64,000 nt of DNA from NCBI GenBank assembly GCA_045539515.1, contig JAZQFN010000009.1, positions 1-64,000 of the forward strand, read 5' to 3'. Numbering within the stretch: position 1 is the stretch's first letter; each line of letters opens with the position of its first letter. Origin of the DNA: RGIG8748 sp045539515 (lineage in GTDB: Bacteria > Bacillota > Clostridia > UMGS1810). The notes under the pieces are model-generated. The model was not told the DNA's origin and searched no databases. It saw only the letters and a program-made list of their open reading frames with translations. Made by a program: the position numbers and the translations under genes. Positions 23,895-33,632 of this stretch are shown one piece after another.

Positions 23895-25067
23895 TTATAA
23901 TTTGACACCGTCTGCACTATCGCAAAAATGAACTGAAAAATTATCTTTAAGCTCGGGGAATTCACTTAAATATTCTTCGGTAACTTTAGCTTCAATGCTT
24001 TCGCAGAAAGCAGGGTCCACAAGTGCCATACAGCAGCCTTTAAAGCCTGCACCGGAGAATCTTCCGCCGTAGATACCGTCTGTTTTAAGCATAATTTCAT
24101 AAAGCTTAATTAATTCCGGAGAACCGGTTTCCCAGCTATGTATGGAAGAATAACCGCTTTCAAAAGAAAGTTTGCCGTATTCTTCAATATCTCCCCTGCG
24201 CCATGCAGATGCTGCCTTCTCTACCCTATCCATTTCGCTATACCAATGCTGTGCTCTATTGCGCCAGGTTTCGGGGAGCTTGTCTTTGTGCTTTTCAAAA
24301 ACAGAAACAGGAACATCCCTAAGGAAGGTTTCGTCAAATTTTCCATAGTCCATACCTTCGTACGCCATAAGAGCATATGCGGCACTCTTTAATTCATCGA
24401 TACGCATATTGTACTTGCTGCCGGCAAGGTTTCTTTCAACACCGGAAAAGAATATAGCTATCTTGTAGGGCTTCATATCGGAAGGTGTTTCAATAAGCTC
24501 ATAGTTATCGTCTTTGGTATCAAGGTACAAAAGACAGTCTTTTTTAGAGAACACTTCACAACTTTGGTCAAGCTTACCGCAACCTACGCCAACGTATTTA
24601 TTTTCGGCTTCTTTGGCGGTAAGTATCATTTCCTGCTTAGAAAGACGGATTCCGTTTACTTTGCATAATGCAGAAAGAAAAGAAATAATTACGGCAGCCG
24701 AAGAAGAAAGACCGCCAATGGGAAGTGTACCTTCTATAACACCGCAAAGTCCCACATGGAGAGGGTGGCGGCGCTGAAGGGCAATGGTTGCGCCCCTTAA
24801 ATAGTCTGCCCAGTCGCATTCTTTAACCTTGGGAGTGCTGTCAATATGCCATTGAGCACGCTTGTCGAATTGCATGGAGCAAAGCTCAATGATGCCGTTC
24901 TGCTTGGGATGATAGGCAATGTGTATGCCTCTGTCTATGGCAAGACCGGTTATTTTGCCAAGGTTGTGGTCTACATGTGCACCTACCGGACAAATACGGT
25001 ACGGGCAAAACGCCACACCCTGGGGTTCTTTTTTGTATATTTCGTTAAATTTTTGTGTGCAGGTCAT
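23895..25067 (-). CDS. galactokinase-like GHMP kinase
   Basis: 390 residues. The N-terminal CPYRICPVGAHVDHNLGK is the galactokinase signature in variant form, followed by the GHMP phosphate loop GGLSSSAAVIISF. The GVGCGKLDQSCEVFSKK segment with the likely catalytic Asp and the C-terminal GRFSGAGFKGCCMALV complete the set. ATG 25067 has AAAGGG before it, whereas the upstream TTG is too close. Likely phosphorylates galactose or a related sugar (galacturonate is an alternative) for polysaccharide precursor supply. Confidence 0.85.
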   Translation of the reverse strand: MTCTQKFNEIYKKEPQGVAFCPYRICPVGAHVDHNLGKITGLAIDRGIHIAYHPKQNGIIELCSMQFDKRAQWHIDSTPKVKECDWADYLRGATIALQRRHPLHVGLCGVIEGTLPIGGLSSSAAVIISFLSALCKVNGIRLSKQEMILTAKEAENKYVGVGCGKLDQSCEVFSKKDCLLYLDTKDDNYELIETPSDMKPYKIAIFFSGVERNLAGSKYNMRIDELKSAAYALMAYEGMDYGKFDETFLRDVPVSVFEKHKDKLPETWRNRAQHWYSEMDRVEKAASAWRRGDIEEYGKLSFESGYSSIHSWETGSPELIKLYEIMLKTDGIYGGRFSGAGFKGCCMALVDPAFCESIEAKVTEEYLSEFPELKDNFSVHFCDSADGVKL

Positions 25068-25102
25068 ATGATATAACAACCCTTTCTATACTATCTTTAA
25101 AG

Positions 25103-25651
25103 CTATTCAACCCTATTGTTTATATATGCCTCTGTTGCATTATCACGATGAATTATTTTACCGGGGTTTCCTATTACAATTGAATGTGATGGCACATCAA
25201 AGTTAACATAAGCTAATGGTGCAATGAGAACATCATCACCAATGGTAACATTTCCTACAATTACAGCATTAGTTCCAATCCATACATCATTACCTATTGT
25301 TGGATAGCCCTTGTTCTTTCCACGATTTGTCTGTCCTATAGTCACACCTGTTGCAATATTACAATTCTTACCGATTTTTGCTTTGGAATTGATAATAATG
25401 CTTCCGCAATGCCCTAAATAAAGCCCCTCACCTATTTGCGTATCTGCAGGAATCTGAATTCCGGTTTTTTGGGATAACTTAAGTAATTTGTAATGATAAT
25501 ACTTTCTCTTAAGCCCTTTTTTAGAAGTTTGCACCATCCTGAGATAATACAAATATTTAATCTGCAATGGTAACAACATGGTATTTTTTAAATTCTTTCT
25601 TCCATATCTTTGTAAATCTTTAAGAACAATGCTATTTGTTTTCATAATCAT
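25103..25651 (-). CDS. serine acetyltransferase-like hexapeptide-repeat acyltransferase
   Basis: About 182 residues. Left-handed beta-helix hexapeptide repeats start at IPADTQIGEGLYLGHCGSI and run through AKIGKNCNIATGVTIG, GNDVWIGTNAVIVGNVTIG and LIAPLAYVNFDVPSHS, closing with VIGNPGKII. Such proteins acetylate sugars in capsule loci, or serine in cysteine synthesis; context favours the former. ATG 25651 sits five bases after AAAGG; GTG 25657 and ATG 25645 are alternatives. Confidence 0.85.
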   Translation of the reverse strand: MIMKTNSIVLKDLQRYGRKNLKNTMLLPLQIKYLYYLRMVQTSKKGLKRKYYHYKLLKLSQKTGIQIPADTQIGEGLYLGHCGSIIINSKAKIGKNCNIATGVTIGQTNRGKNKGYPTIGNDVWIGTNAVIVGNVTIGDDVLIAPLAYVNFDVPSHSIVIGNPGKIIHRDNATEAYINNRVE

Positions 25652-25721
25652 TAGCACCTTTCCCTTAACACTTAAAACTCATTTGTCATATCAACTTAAT
25701 TCGTATCTTTTCCATTCCCAT

Positions 25722-26678
25722 TCACATCTGTCTATCTAAATTACAATACACCTTTTCAATGGAAAATCTCTTAGAAACAGGGACAGTAGTCTTTTCTTTC
25801 GGCATACCTATGCCAAGCATTACAACCAACTGCTCGTCACCGGGAATGCCATATTTTTTCCTGAAATCATTATATAACTTGTCCGGGTATAAATTTCTCT
25901 GAACCACACAAGCTGCCACACCCAAAGCATGAAGAGATAACGTCAAGTAGCCTGCAAACATAGATGCACTTACCGCAAACTGATTTTTTTCGCCGGGTCT
26001 GTATGCAGACTGAACACCGGTAATAAGCAAAAACTTATCTACATCCTGTGCAAAACCGCCAATTCCTTCAAGATTACCCATTGAATCAAGATAAGCTTTA
26101 CCGGATATGGAATAAATCCTTACCGCTTGTCTGTTGCAAGCAGACGGTGAACGTTGAGCAAGCTTTATTGCTTCTATAATGGTTTCTTCCGGAACTTCTT
26201 CTCCGGAAAACTCTCTTACACTGTGTCTGGTATTAAAAAGAAGCCTAATGTTGTCAATATCAAAAGAAGCCTCCGCTTTTTTAAATTCAAGTGTACCGCC
26301 GCTTGTATTTTCATTATCACCCAATTTATCTCTGAGCTTTTGGCACCTGTCTTTTACAAACAGAATATCTTCATTTGTGAAAGACTTTTCATTATGGTAT
26401 TTAACATAAGCTTCCACAGCATCCACAACAAAAAACAAAATTTCTTTTTCATCGGTAAGCTTAACATAGCTATCCACCAACGAAAACATTTCTTTCATCT
26501 TTGCAATACCAAAACCGAGCCTGGGGTTTTCTATAGATAACCCCTTTTCTATAGAATGCACATTTCGTACAATTTCGGCTTCTAATCGGTTCTTAGAATA
26601 CTTGGTATTTTTTTGTATATCAATATTATGATTTCTTTCTTTCCAAAAAGCTCGTAGGGCATATATGAATTTACGCAT
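25722..26678 (-). CDS. nitroreductase family protein
   Basis: 318 residues: about 120 helical N-terminal residues of unclear function, then an FMN nitroreductase domain. RHSVREFSGEEVPEETIIEA, AQRSPSACNRQAVRIYSI and LSLHALGVAACVVQRNLYPD are standard landmarks, with LVVMLGIGMPKE near the end. Perfect GGAGG ribosome site. It follows the flippase gene by 14 bases, so it is part of the operon. Relatives in other capsule loci lie beside pyruvyltransferases; substrate unknown. Confidence 0.85.
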   Translation of the reverse strand: MRKFIYALRAFWKERNHNIDIQKNTKYSKNRLEAEIVRNVHSIEKGLSIENPRLGFGIAKMKEMFSLVDSYVKLTDEKEILFFVVDAVEAYVKYHNEKSFTNEDILFVKDRCQKLRDKLGDNENTSGGTLEFKKAEASFDIDNIRLLFNTRHSVREFSGEEVPEETIIEAIKLAQRSPSACNRQAVRIYSISGKAYLDSMGNLEGIGGFAQDVDKFLLITGVQSAYRPGEKNQFAVSASMFAGYLTLSLHALGVAACVVQRNLYPDKLYNDFRKKYGIPGDEQLVVMLGIGMPKEKTTVPVSKRFSIEKVYCNLDRQM

Positions 26679-26692
26679 TCTTTTCGCCTCCG

Positions 26693-28204
26693 TTAATTAC
26701 GTTGTTTTATAAAGGAACTTTTAATCCTTTTATATAAATACAATAAATCTTTACGGTTAAACACTATACTAACTACGGCTACCACGGCAAACGAAACCAC
26801 TGCAACCCAGAATGCATTTAATACCCATGATAAATAGGTGTTTGTTTTTCCTAACGGCAATAGTTTGCAAAGAAAAACAGACACAAACATTGCTCCAAAA
26901 TATACAATGTAGTTCTTAACCGCATGCAAGGGTGAAATTTTAAGAATGTGTCTGGTAGAATACCATGAATACTGAAGATTTCGTATAAGACCTGCAGCCA
27001 AAGCGCCAATTACAACGCCAATAACCCCAAAACATAAAAGCATGGTTACTGACACAAGGAGATTTATTATAACCTCCAGAATTGCACCATTGCGTGTTTG
27101 TTTAAATCTACCTGCTGCCTCCACCATATATTGATATGGAAGTCTAAGACAACTTAATGCATTAACAATCACAATAAGAAATCCGAAAAATGGTCTATGG
27201 TAGTTTACGTCAGTTACCGAACTGGTATATATATCCACAAAAGGCGTAAGCATAACCGCAGTAACGGCAAACATAAATGCCGTAAGCGCAAACACCGCCC
27301 ATTCCATAAACGAAAATGATTTTTTCAAATTCTCAGTCTCGTTTTTTGCGATCATATTTCCAAATGCAGAGCCAAGTCCCACCAAAGGTGCCTGACAAAG
27401 TTTAGCAATATTGCTTGCAACCATATTGTGAACAGTATAAACAGAAACATTTTTAAGTACAGTAAATATGGTAATGAGAACAACGCTGATATTCCCATTC
27501 AATATTACTGCTATTTGCTGAGCAAATGCATCCCATCTTTGCTTTAATGCAAGATTATCGGGCTTTACAGAATAATCTATTTTGTAATTCCTTCTAACAT
27601 ACATTTCAAGCATAAGCGGTCTTACAAAAAAAGTAACAGCTCCGCATGCTTTAACAATAAGCATATCCAGTTTATAAGTCATTAATATTACTGAAACTAT
27701 ACAACTTATAATCTGAGATATAATTGCAAATAGTGTCTGCACATAGTACTTTTGATCTGCCTGAAGAAGGATTATATTCTTTATACCAAAATAGTTCTCG
27801 CCTATTGTAGATACACCCATAATAATAACCATTGCAAAAGTATAAAACCAAGGGTATTGACCTGCAACAATAAATGGGTATATGCAAGCAAATCCCATAA
27901 TTAATCCGGCAAGAATGTAGGCAATCTTTCGCATATATGTAGCTGTAGCAGACATTATGGCATTTATCGCATTTTTGTCGCCATCGGCTAATGGTTTAAA
28001 AAGTGCAGCACGGATTACTGCACCAACGCCTGCTCTTAAAACAACAGAAAAACTTAAAAACTGCTTAATTGAGCTTGATAAACCATTATAATCAGAACCA
28101 TAATTTGTAATTATTATTCTGGGAAGAATTAATCCGACTATGAGGACAACTAATTCACTTAGCAAATTGGCTGCCGCATTCTTTTTTAGTGATTTAGCAC
28201 GCAT
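26693..28204 (-). CDS. Wzx-type polysaccharide flippase
   Basis: Integral membrane protein of 503 residues with about 12-14 hydrophobic segments, polysaccharide-biosynthesis/MATE-like fold. It should flip undecaprenyl-linked repeat units. N-terminal KKNAAANLLSELVVLIVGLILPRIIITNYGS and IGENYFGIKNIILLQADQKYY are typical. ATG 28204, seven bases after AAGG, is preferred; it overlaps the end of the pyruvyltransferase gene by 11 bases, indicating coupling. Confidence 0.9.
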   Translation of the reverse strand: MRAKSLKKNAAANLLSELVVLIVGLILPRIIITNYGSDYNGLSSSIKQFLSFSVVLRAGVGAVIRAALFKPLADGDKNAINAIMSATATYMRKIAYILAGLIMGFACIYPFIVAGQYPWFYTFAMVIIMGVSTIGENYFGIKNIILLQADQKYYVQTLFAIISQIISCIVSVILMTYKLDMLIVKACGAVTFFVRPLMLEMYVRRNYKIDYSVKPDNLALKQRWDAFAQQIAVILNGNISVVLITIFTVLKNVSVYTVHNMVASNIAKLCQAPLVGLGSAFGNMIAKNETENLKKSFSFMEWAVFALTAFMFAVTAVMLTPFVDIYTSSVTDVNYHRPFFGFLIVIVNALSCLRLPYQYMVEAAGRFKQTRNGAILEVIINLLVSVTMLLCFGVIGVVIGALAAGLIRNLQYSWYSTRHILKISPLHAVKNYIVYFGAMFVSVFLCKLLPLGKTNTYLSWVLNAFWVAVVSFAVVAVVSIVFNRKDLLYLYKRIKSSFIKQRN

Positions 28205-29255
28205 TGTTTTGCCTTCTTTCACTCTTTGCTATTTCGTTATCAAGATATTTTTTTGATGACTGGCTATTTTGATTAAGCTTTTCATTGAGAATGTCAAAGT
28301 CAATCTCACTTTGCACAATATCTGCCACGTCACCTGCTTCTTTTGCCGTTCTTTGGAAAAGGTCAAATTTTTTAAGAAGACTTGTAACCTTTTCCTTACC
28401 ACGCTCAATATTTATAAAAGGCTTATTAAAAATAAGTGAAAATACATTTCCGTGAAAGGTATCTGTAACTACAAATGATGCATTTTTATAATAGGTCATC
28501 ATAAGTATTGGGTTAAATATAAGTTGCTTCTGACAACCGGTAATTCTATCTCCAAAGCATATAAGCTTTAAACCCTTTTCCTTGGCAAACTTTTTAATTT
28601 CATCAAGCATATCGTTTTCAATTGCTTCAAAGCAATAAAAAAGTATATATTTTTCATCAGGACAGAATTCTGCCACATCCTCATAAAAACTTTTCGGCAT
28701 TAGCATTGTGGGATCAACCACATACTCTGCTTCCTTTCCGGTTACCCTCTTTATAAGTTCAAAGGTCTTGCCATCACGTACACTTACCGCATCAAACTCT
28801 TTAAGACCTTTGCACATCTCTTCATTACTCAAAATATTATCTATATCTGTAGGTCCAACAGAAGCCGCATATGTTATCTTATTGCAATTAAAATCCACGC
28901 CAAAATAGTGCTTGTACTCTTCATCAAAGTATTCACCGTCAATATTCCATATGGTATCACTACCGAAGATGCATAAATCAAAAGCTTCCGACTTATCAAA
29001 ATACGAATATTTCTTTCTTGCTTTAACAAAACCACGATATGTATCAAATATGGTTTTTGCCTTTTTAAAGTCCAATTTAAGCAAGTATTTCAATGCCATT
29101 GTACTTCTGTACAGGAATTTGTTCTTGTAATACATATTGTTACGAACAAGTGCGGTATCATGACCTAAACTGTTTATATAATTAGTTAAAGCATATGCCT
29201 GGAGAAAGCTTCCGCAATTCTGACTGTTATATATTGTTATTATACCTATCTTCAT
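28194..29255 (-). CDS. polysaccharide pyruvyl transferase family protein
   Basis: 353 residues. IGIITIYNSQNCGSFLQAYAL at the N-terminus and the ASFVVTDTFHGNVFSLIFNKPF segment are diagnostic of the family that transfers ketal pyruvate from phosphoenolpyruvate to sugars. FGSDTIWNIDGEYFD and ITYAASVGPTDID also match. It implies a pyruvylated, negatively charged surface glycan. Overlaps the flippase start. Confidence 0.9.
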   Translation of the reverse strand: MKIGIITIYNSQNCGSFLQAYALTNYINSLGHDTALVRNNMYYKNKFLYRSTMALKYLLKLDFKKAKTIFDTYRGFVKARKKYSYFDKSEAFDLCIFGSDTIWNIDGEYFDEEYKHYFGVDFNCNKITYAASVGPTDIDNILSNEEMCKGLKEFDAVSVRDGKTFELIKRVTGKEAEYVVDPTMLMPKSFYEDVAEFCPDEKYILFYCFEAIENDMLDEIKKFAKEKGLKLICFGDRITGCQKQLIFNPILMMTYYKNASFVVTDTFHGNVFSLIFNKPFINIERGKEKVTSLLKKFDLFQRTAKEAGDVADIVQSEIDFDILNEKLNQNSQSSKKYLDNEIAKSERRQNNAC

Positions 29256-29273
29256 AAATAGCCAACCTTTAAA

Positions 29274-30182
29274 TTATACCTTTTTTTCTATTGGAAGTTT
29301 AATCCAACTTCCAATAGTTTTATCCCATTCTTCGGGTTCAAACGGAACGAACCCACTCCAATGGTGAAAAGTCATTTCACCAAAATATACTTTACCATTA
29401 ACTTCATAAAAATCCACACGAACATGAGGAATTTCTTTTGAAAGTATTTCTGCAAGTTCAATCATTTTTTCAAAATTTACAGGTTTTTTGATAGGCTTAT
29501 CGGCATTAGGATGTCCATTACGCATATCAATATGATTAAACTGGGTATCAAAGAAATCAAAACGAGTTTCCGTAGCTTTATTTTGCCTTTCGGTAGCAAT
29601 AAACATCATTTTTACTTTACCGTCAAAGCAAAAGAATTTATAATCTCTCAGTTCACTGGATTCTTCATCTTCCATATACCTTTCGGCAATAATCCTCGGC
29701 TTGACATTTTTGTAGGGCCATTCCCTGCTTTGGAGATAATAATTGCGTTTAAGATACTTTTCCATTTTTTGTTTGGCAAGTTCCTTGTCCAGCTTACTCT
29801 TATCCGTGCAGATGATAAGACCACCGGAATCATGAGTACACTTTAAAACAAACTGCTCAGACAAAGCATCAAAATCGATATCATCAAAACTATCCCATAC
29901 GCCGAGTGTAGGTATGATATATTCCTCTCCTATAAGTTTTGACACATATTCTTTAACCTCATATTTGTCAACCAAAGTAGCATAAAGAGGATTGTGGTCA
30001 TAGAGCTTGAGCCACTGAATTTTTTCGTTATAAGTCACCGGATTATCCAAATTGAGCTTTTTCTTCATAAAAGCTCTGTATTTGAGCTTTGTATATTTGA
30101 CGTCATCAAGCTTTTTTGCATATTTAGAATTGACATATAACTCCAACCATTTATGTAGTTTAAAAATGCTTTTAATTTTCAT
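29274..30182 (-). CDS. TupA-like ATP-grasp protein (first copy)
   Basis: 302 residues of the TupA-like ATP-grasp family, often labelled glycosyltransferase. NPVTYNEKIQWLKLYDHNPL, YIIPTLGVWDSFDDIDF, FVLKCTHDSGGLIICTDKS and REWPYKNVKPRIIAERYMED, followed by LRDYKFFCFDGK, are family landmarks; HVRVDFYEVNGKVYFGEMTF holds the ATP/metal acids. TupA itself attaches carboxylate/amino groups in teichuronopeptide synthesis. A paralogue lies at 34.8 kb. Overlaps the polymerase gene end by 11 bases. Confidence 0.88.
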   Translation of the reverse strand: MKIKSIFKLHKWLELYVNSKYAKKLDDVKYTKLKYRAFMKKKLNLDNPVTYNEKIQWLKLYDHNPLYATLVDKYEVKEYVSKLIGEEYIIPTLGVWDSFDDIDFDALSEQFVLKCTHDSGGLIICTDKSKLDKELAKQKMEKYLKRNYYLQSREWPYKNVKPRIIAERYMEDEESSELRDYKFFCFDGKVKMMFIATERQNKATETRFDFFDTQFNHIDMRNGHPNADKPIKKPVNFEKMIELAEILSKEIPHVRVDFYEVNGKVYFGEMTFHHWSGFVPFEPEEWDKTIGSWIKLPIEKKV

Positions 30183-31431
30183 TTAATATCATCTCCGTTT
30201 TGTCGCTGTCGCAATAGCCCCATGCTGCAGCAATTAAAAGTTGCATTACTCTTTCGTAATAGCTTACAAGAGCAAAACCCATAAAAAGTAAAATAATCGC
30301 ATAAACCAAAAGATATGTAGAATATATATCCTTTGTTTTGGCTTTCTCATACATCTTAAAAATCAGAATAACAAATGGTACATAATGAAGTATAAAACCA
30401 ATTATGCCATAGTTCATAAGAAGCTCAACAAAATTGTTGTGAGAATATGTATTAAAAAGCCTATATGAATAACCTGTACCATTCCCGAAAATAGGGTTCT
30501 TCCAAAAAGCATCTATTCCCTCATTTATAAATCGAGCTCGGTTCTGATCTGTCTGCGATACCCTTTCGCCTTCAAATGCCATAAACATTTCTTCGATTCT
30601 TAATCTTATGGTAGCAAAAAACTCCAAAGACATTACCGCCCATATAACAAAGGCAAACACAATAACACCAATTAAAAAAATAAATGTTTTTTTATTGGCG
30701 CTCTGCCCTCTTGACATAAAAATTGCCATTGCTATAATACCAAGCAATATAAATGCAATAGCTTTCTTCGAACCGGCTAAAAGTGCCAGTGCTGCCAAGG
30801 CAACAATGAGTACAACAAGGGACATTCTTACAAAAAATTTCTTCTTTTTAACAACCATCATTACCGTCACACAACAAAGAATTGCATTGCTCATATACAG
30901 TCCCAACATATTTGCATTGATAATTTCAACACCAATTCTGTGCTCTCCCATGTCTGTATCTGAGGCATACTCAAGCATTACTTCTATGCTTTCATAGATA
31001 TTTACAACTCTGTATGCTAAAATAATTGCGCCTATAATATTCGCCAGCACTATCCACTTAATAAGTCCGGGATTGTGATAGACAAGCATATATGTGATTA
31101 CGCACAAAATCATACATGTAAGATTAACATAAAACACATGATACGATACCTGTGCAACTTTGGGCGTGGCACCAAAAAGCATTGGAATATACATTATAAA
31201 AACATACAATGCAAACAATATAGTACATATGGTATATGTGCTAAAGTGCAATATTTGTCTTGTAAATATAAAATATCCACCCACAAGAAAAAGAAAATAT
31301 ATTGCTAAAGTGGATATCCTTGCAGTACTTGCGGTACACTCGTACGCAATAGCACTTGCCACGTACAAAACCAAGGCAAAAACAAGTAGCCAATGGGTTT
31401 TATTAGCTTTATTCAATTCATTAGTGTTCAT
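30172..31431 (-). CDS. O-antigen ligase/Wzy-type polymerase
   Basis: 419-residue membrane protein with about 11-12 hydrophobic segments and a long extracytoplasmic loop (about 285-345) holding RARFINEGIDAFWKNPIFGN and GTGYSYRLFNTYSHNNFVEL. This is the O-antigen ligase/Wzy signature (G-N-G...H-N). ATG 31431 follows GGAG by nine bases and starts four bases after the GT4 stop; an upstream in-frame start would overlap that gene. Role: polymerising lipid-linked repeat units outside the membrane. Confidence 0.88.
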   Translation of the reverse strand: MNTNELNKANKTHWLLVFALVLYVASAIAYECTASTARISTLAIYFLFLVGGYFIFTRQILHFSTYTICTILFALYVFIMYIPMLFGATPKVAQVSYHVFYVNLTCMILCVITYMLVYHNPGLIKWIVLANIIGAIILAYRVVNIYESIEVMLEYASDTDMGEHRIGVEIINANMLGLYMSNAILCCVTVMMVVKKKKFFVRMSLVVLIVALAALALLAGSKKAIAFILLGIIAMAIFMSRGQSANKKTFIFLIGVIVFAFVIWAVMSLEFFATIRLRIEEMFMAFEGERVSQTDQNRARFINEGIDAFWKNPIFGNGTGYSYRLFNTYSHNNFVELLMNYGIIGFILHYVPFVILIFKMYEKAKTKDIYSTYLLVYAIILLFMGFALVSYYERVMQLLIAAAWGYCDSDKTEMILNEN

Positions 31432-31435
31432 TAAA

Positions 31436-32530
31436 CTACTCTCCAATACACTCAGCGATATAATCAACCCATTTTTTTGTTATAGCAGAAACGTTTGCTT
31501 CCGCTTTGATGTTTTGAGCATTTTTTCCCATTTTAACAGCTTCATCGGGGTTTGTTACCATGTATTTCATAGCCTCCAGAATTTCGGAAGAAGATTTGAC
31601 ACTAACAAGTATTCCGTTCTCTTTATTTTTCACAAGCATCCTCGGTCCACCACAAGGACAATCTGTAGAAATGCAAGGCAGTCCGATTGCCATTGACTCT
31701 AAAAGAGCATTTGGCATTCCCTCAAAGTCCGAACTCATTACAAACATAGCTGCTGTTCTCGTCTTTTCATGAACATCCTTACAGAATCCCATAAGAAAAA
31801 TTTTATCTTCCATACCAAGTTCGGTTATATAATCTTTGAGTTTTTCTTCCAAAAGACCTTCGCCGTATATCTCCAATTTATAGTCCGGATATTCTCTTGA
31901 AAATTCCTTAAAAGCATCAAAAAGTATCGGGAAATTCTTTTGTTTATTAAGTCTTCCTACCGATACCACCCTTTTGTCCCTTTCACCTTCATATGCTTCA
32001 GGCAAGGTGGCAGAAAGTGGATTTATTATTATTGTAGACTTACTCTGTATCTTTTTTGAAAAATATGCTCTTGCATCCGGTGTCTGGAAGACAAAACCGG
32101 TAGGTTTTTTGTAAGCTATTTTTCGCATATACTGCTTTGCCTTGCTTGCCGGGTCTATGGCAGGATCGTTTCTCTCACTTACAATAAGAGGAATTTTAAG
32201 TCCACGCATTGCAAAGCAAACATCTATATTAGTTTCCGACATAAAGGATATAATCACATCCGGATTTATCTTTTTTACGGCAGATCTTATCTTTTTCAGA
32301 CGAAGCTTATATCGCTTTAAAAAAGGCAATGAGTTATCCTTTTCGCAGTCAAGGTATTCAATATCCACTTTTTTATCCAAAGTGTAATACAAATTGCGAT
32401 TTGCAAGCATAATAACACTTACTTTCATTCCCAATGCCGTAAATTCATTGGAAAGATTGCTTACAACCCTTTCGGCACCGCCGGAACCAAGAGAAGGAAT
32501 AACAAATGCAACTTTTATGTTTTCTTTCAT
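31436..32530 (-). CDS. GT4 glycosyltransferase
   Basis: 364 residues, two-Rossmann GT-B fold. SLGSGGAERVVSNLSNEF marks the N-terminal acceptor domain. VVSVGRLNKQKNFPILFDAF and SDFEGMPNALLESMAIGLPC mark the nucleotide-sugar side with the E-x7-E motif, followed by STDCPCGGPRML. Cytoplasmic, membrane-associated transfer of a sugar to the lipid-linked repeat. Donor unknown. One of four GT4 genes in the locus. Confidence 0.92.
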   Translation of the reverse strand: MKENIKVAFVIPSLGSGGAERVVSNLSNEFTALGMKVSVIMLANRNLYYTLDKKVDIEYLDCEKDNSLPFLKRYKLRLKKIRSAVKKINPDVIISFMSETNIDVCFAMRGLKIPLIVSERNDPAIDPASKAKQYMRKIAYKKPTGFVFQTPDARAYFSKKIQSKSTIIINPLSATLPEAYEGERDKRVVSVGRLNKQKNFPILFDAFKEFSREYPDYKLEIYGEGLLEEKLKDYITELGMEDKIFLMGFCKDVHEKTRTAAMFVMSSDFEGMPNALLESMAIGLPCISTDCPCGGPRMLVKNKENGILVSVKSSSEILEAMKYMVTNPDEAVKMGKNAQNIKAEANVSAITKKWVDYIAECIGE

Positions 32531-32551
32531 TTTAAATCACCATTTGAATAA

Positions 32552-33628
32552 TTATCTTACAAACTTTGACAAAAGTTTCTTCATACGTGTATACATAGGC
32601 ATATTCTGATACATGCCCATACTCATTTTTGCAACCCAATAATCAAAGAAACTATCGGGAAGGAATCCCGGATGTATTAAAGAGAATGAGGTCCGGTTAA
32701 GACCAACAAATTCTCCGTTATAAAGTTTCTTCATATGGTCATTATTGTTTCCGCATCTTAAACGTGATGCATTCATAAAACATTTGTAACCGCAATTTTT
32801 GGTTACATCAAGCACATAATCTGTATATCCTCCGCCGGGGAAACAAAGTGTATGTATATCTTTTTTGAGCTTTTCTTCCAAAATTTTCTTGCACTCACAA
32901 ACTTCCCAATTAACATAGTCTTGGAATTCTTCTTCTGTTTCATATATTCCCTTATTACCATCATAAGAAAAATCCTTGTTTCCGGATTTGTATTGTTCTA
33001 TAATGTAGTCTACATATGTCTTGTCCGGAGTAAACTTCTTGGAAGAAAGTCTTCTGCCGTATTCAAATACCGGATAACCTACAGGAATCATATCTCTGTA
33101 CTTATTGGCTGTGGAATCCCACTTGTTAGGTGCATCAGGATAGAGCATCCACGCAAGCCAATAATATTTGTTGAATTTATCGGGTGTATAGTAATCTACA
33201 ATTTTATCCGAAGTAAATATAAATTCATGGGTCATAGTATGTGCCTGAATATCAAAAATGCCCGTACTTTCAGCCTTTTCTATTTCATCCCATGTCATAA
33301 AACCCCAATCACTGTTTGGGTCTGACTCGTTGCTTACATATGCCGGATTTACAAATATTGTTGCCCTCGCACCGTACTTTTTTAGAACAGGAAGTGCAAC
33401 GGTAAGATTGTCTTTGTAGCCATCATCAAATGTGAGAACAACATAGTTTTTATTTTCATCATAGTTCTTATTTATGAGGTCATCCATACTTATCATCTGA
33501 TATTTCCACTTTTTGAACATCTTAAGATAAGCATCAAGTCCCTTTGCAGAAACCGCAAGTTCTCCCATGGGATTGTCTTTTGGAAAATTATTTATTGTAT
33601 GGAGCATCAAAATAGGTATATCATACAT
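32552..33628 (-). CDS. polysaccharide deacetylase (NodB-like)
   Basis: 358 residues. VVLTFDDGYKDNLTVALPVLKKYGARATIFV is the metal-binding first NodB motif (D-D); the histidine pair is in IQAHTMTHEFIF. The large insert of about 100 residues before CFPGGGYTDYVLDV is unusual compared with minimal NodB domains. No signal peptide or membrane anchor, so it probably deacetylates a cytoplasmic lipid-linked intermediate. Four bases separate it from the upstream GT4 gene. Confidence 0.88.
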   Translation of the reverse strand: MYDIPILMLHTINNFPKDNPMGELAVSAKGLDAYLKMFKKWKYQMISMDDLINKNYDENKNYVVLTFDDGYKDNLTVALPVLKKYGARATIFVNPAYVSNESDPNSDWGFMTWDEIEKAESTGIFDIQAHTMTHEFIFTSDKIVDYYTPDKFNKYYWLAWMLYPDAPNKWDSTANKYRDMIPVGYPVFEYGRRLSSKKFTPDKTYVDYIIEQYKSGNKDFSYDGNKGIYETEEEFQDYVNWEVCECKKILEEKLKKDIHTLCFPGGGYTDYVLDVTKNCGYKCFMNASRLRCGNNNDHMKKLYNGEFVGLNRTSFSLIHPGFLPDSFFDYWVAKMSMGMYQNMPMYTRMKKLLSKFVR

Positions 33629-33632
33629 ATGT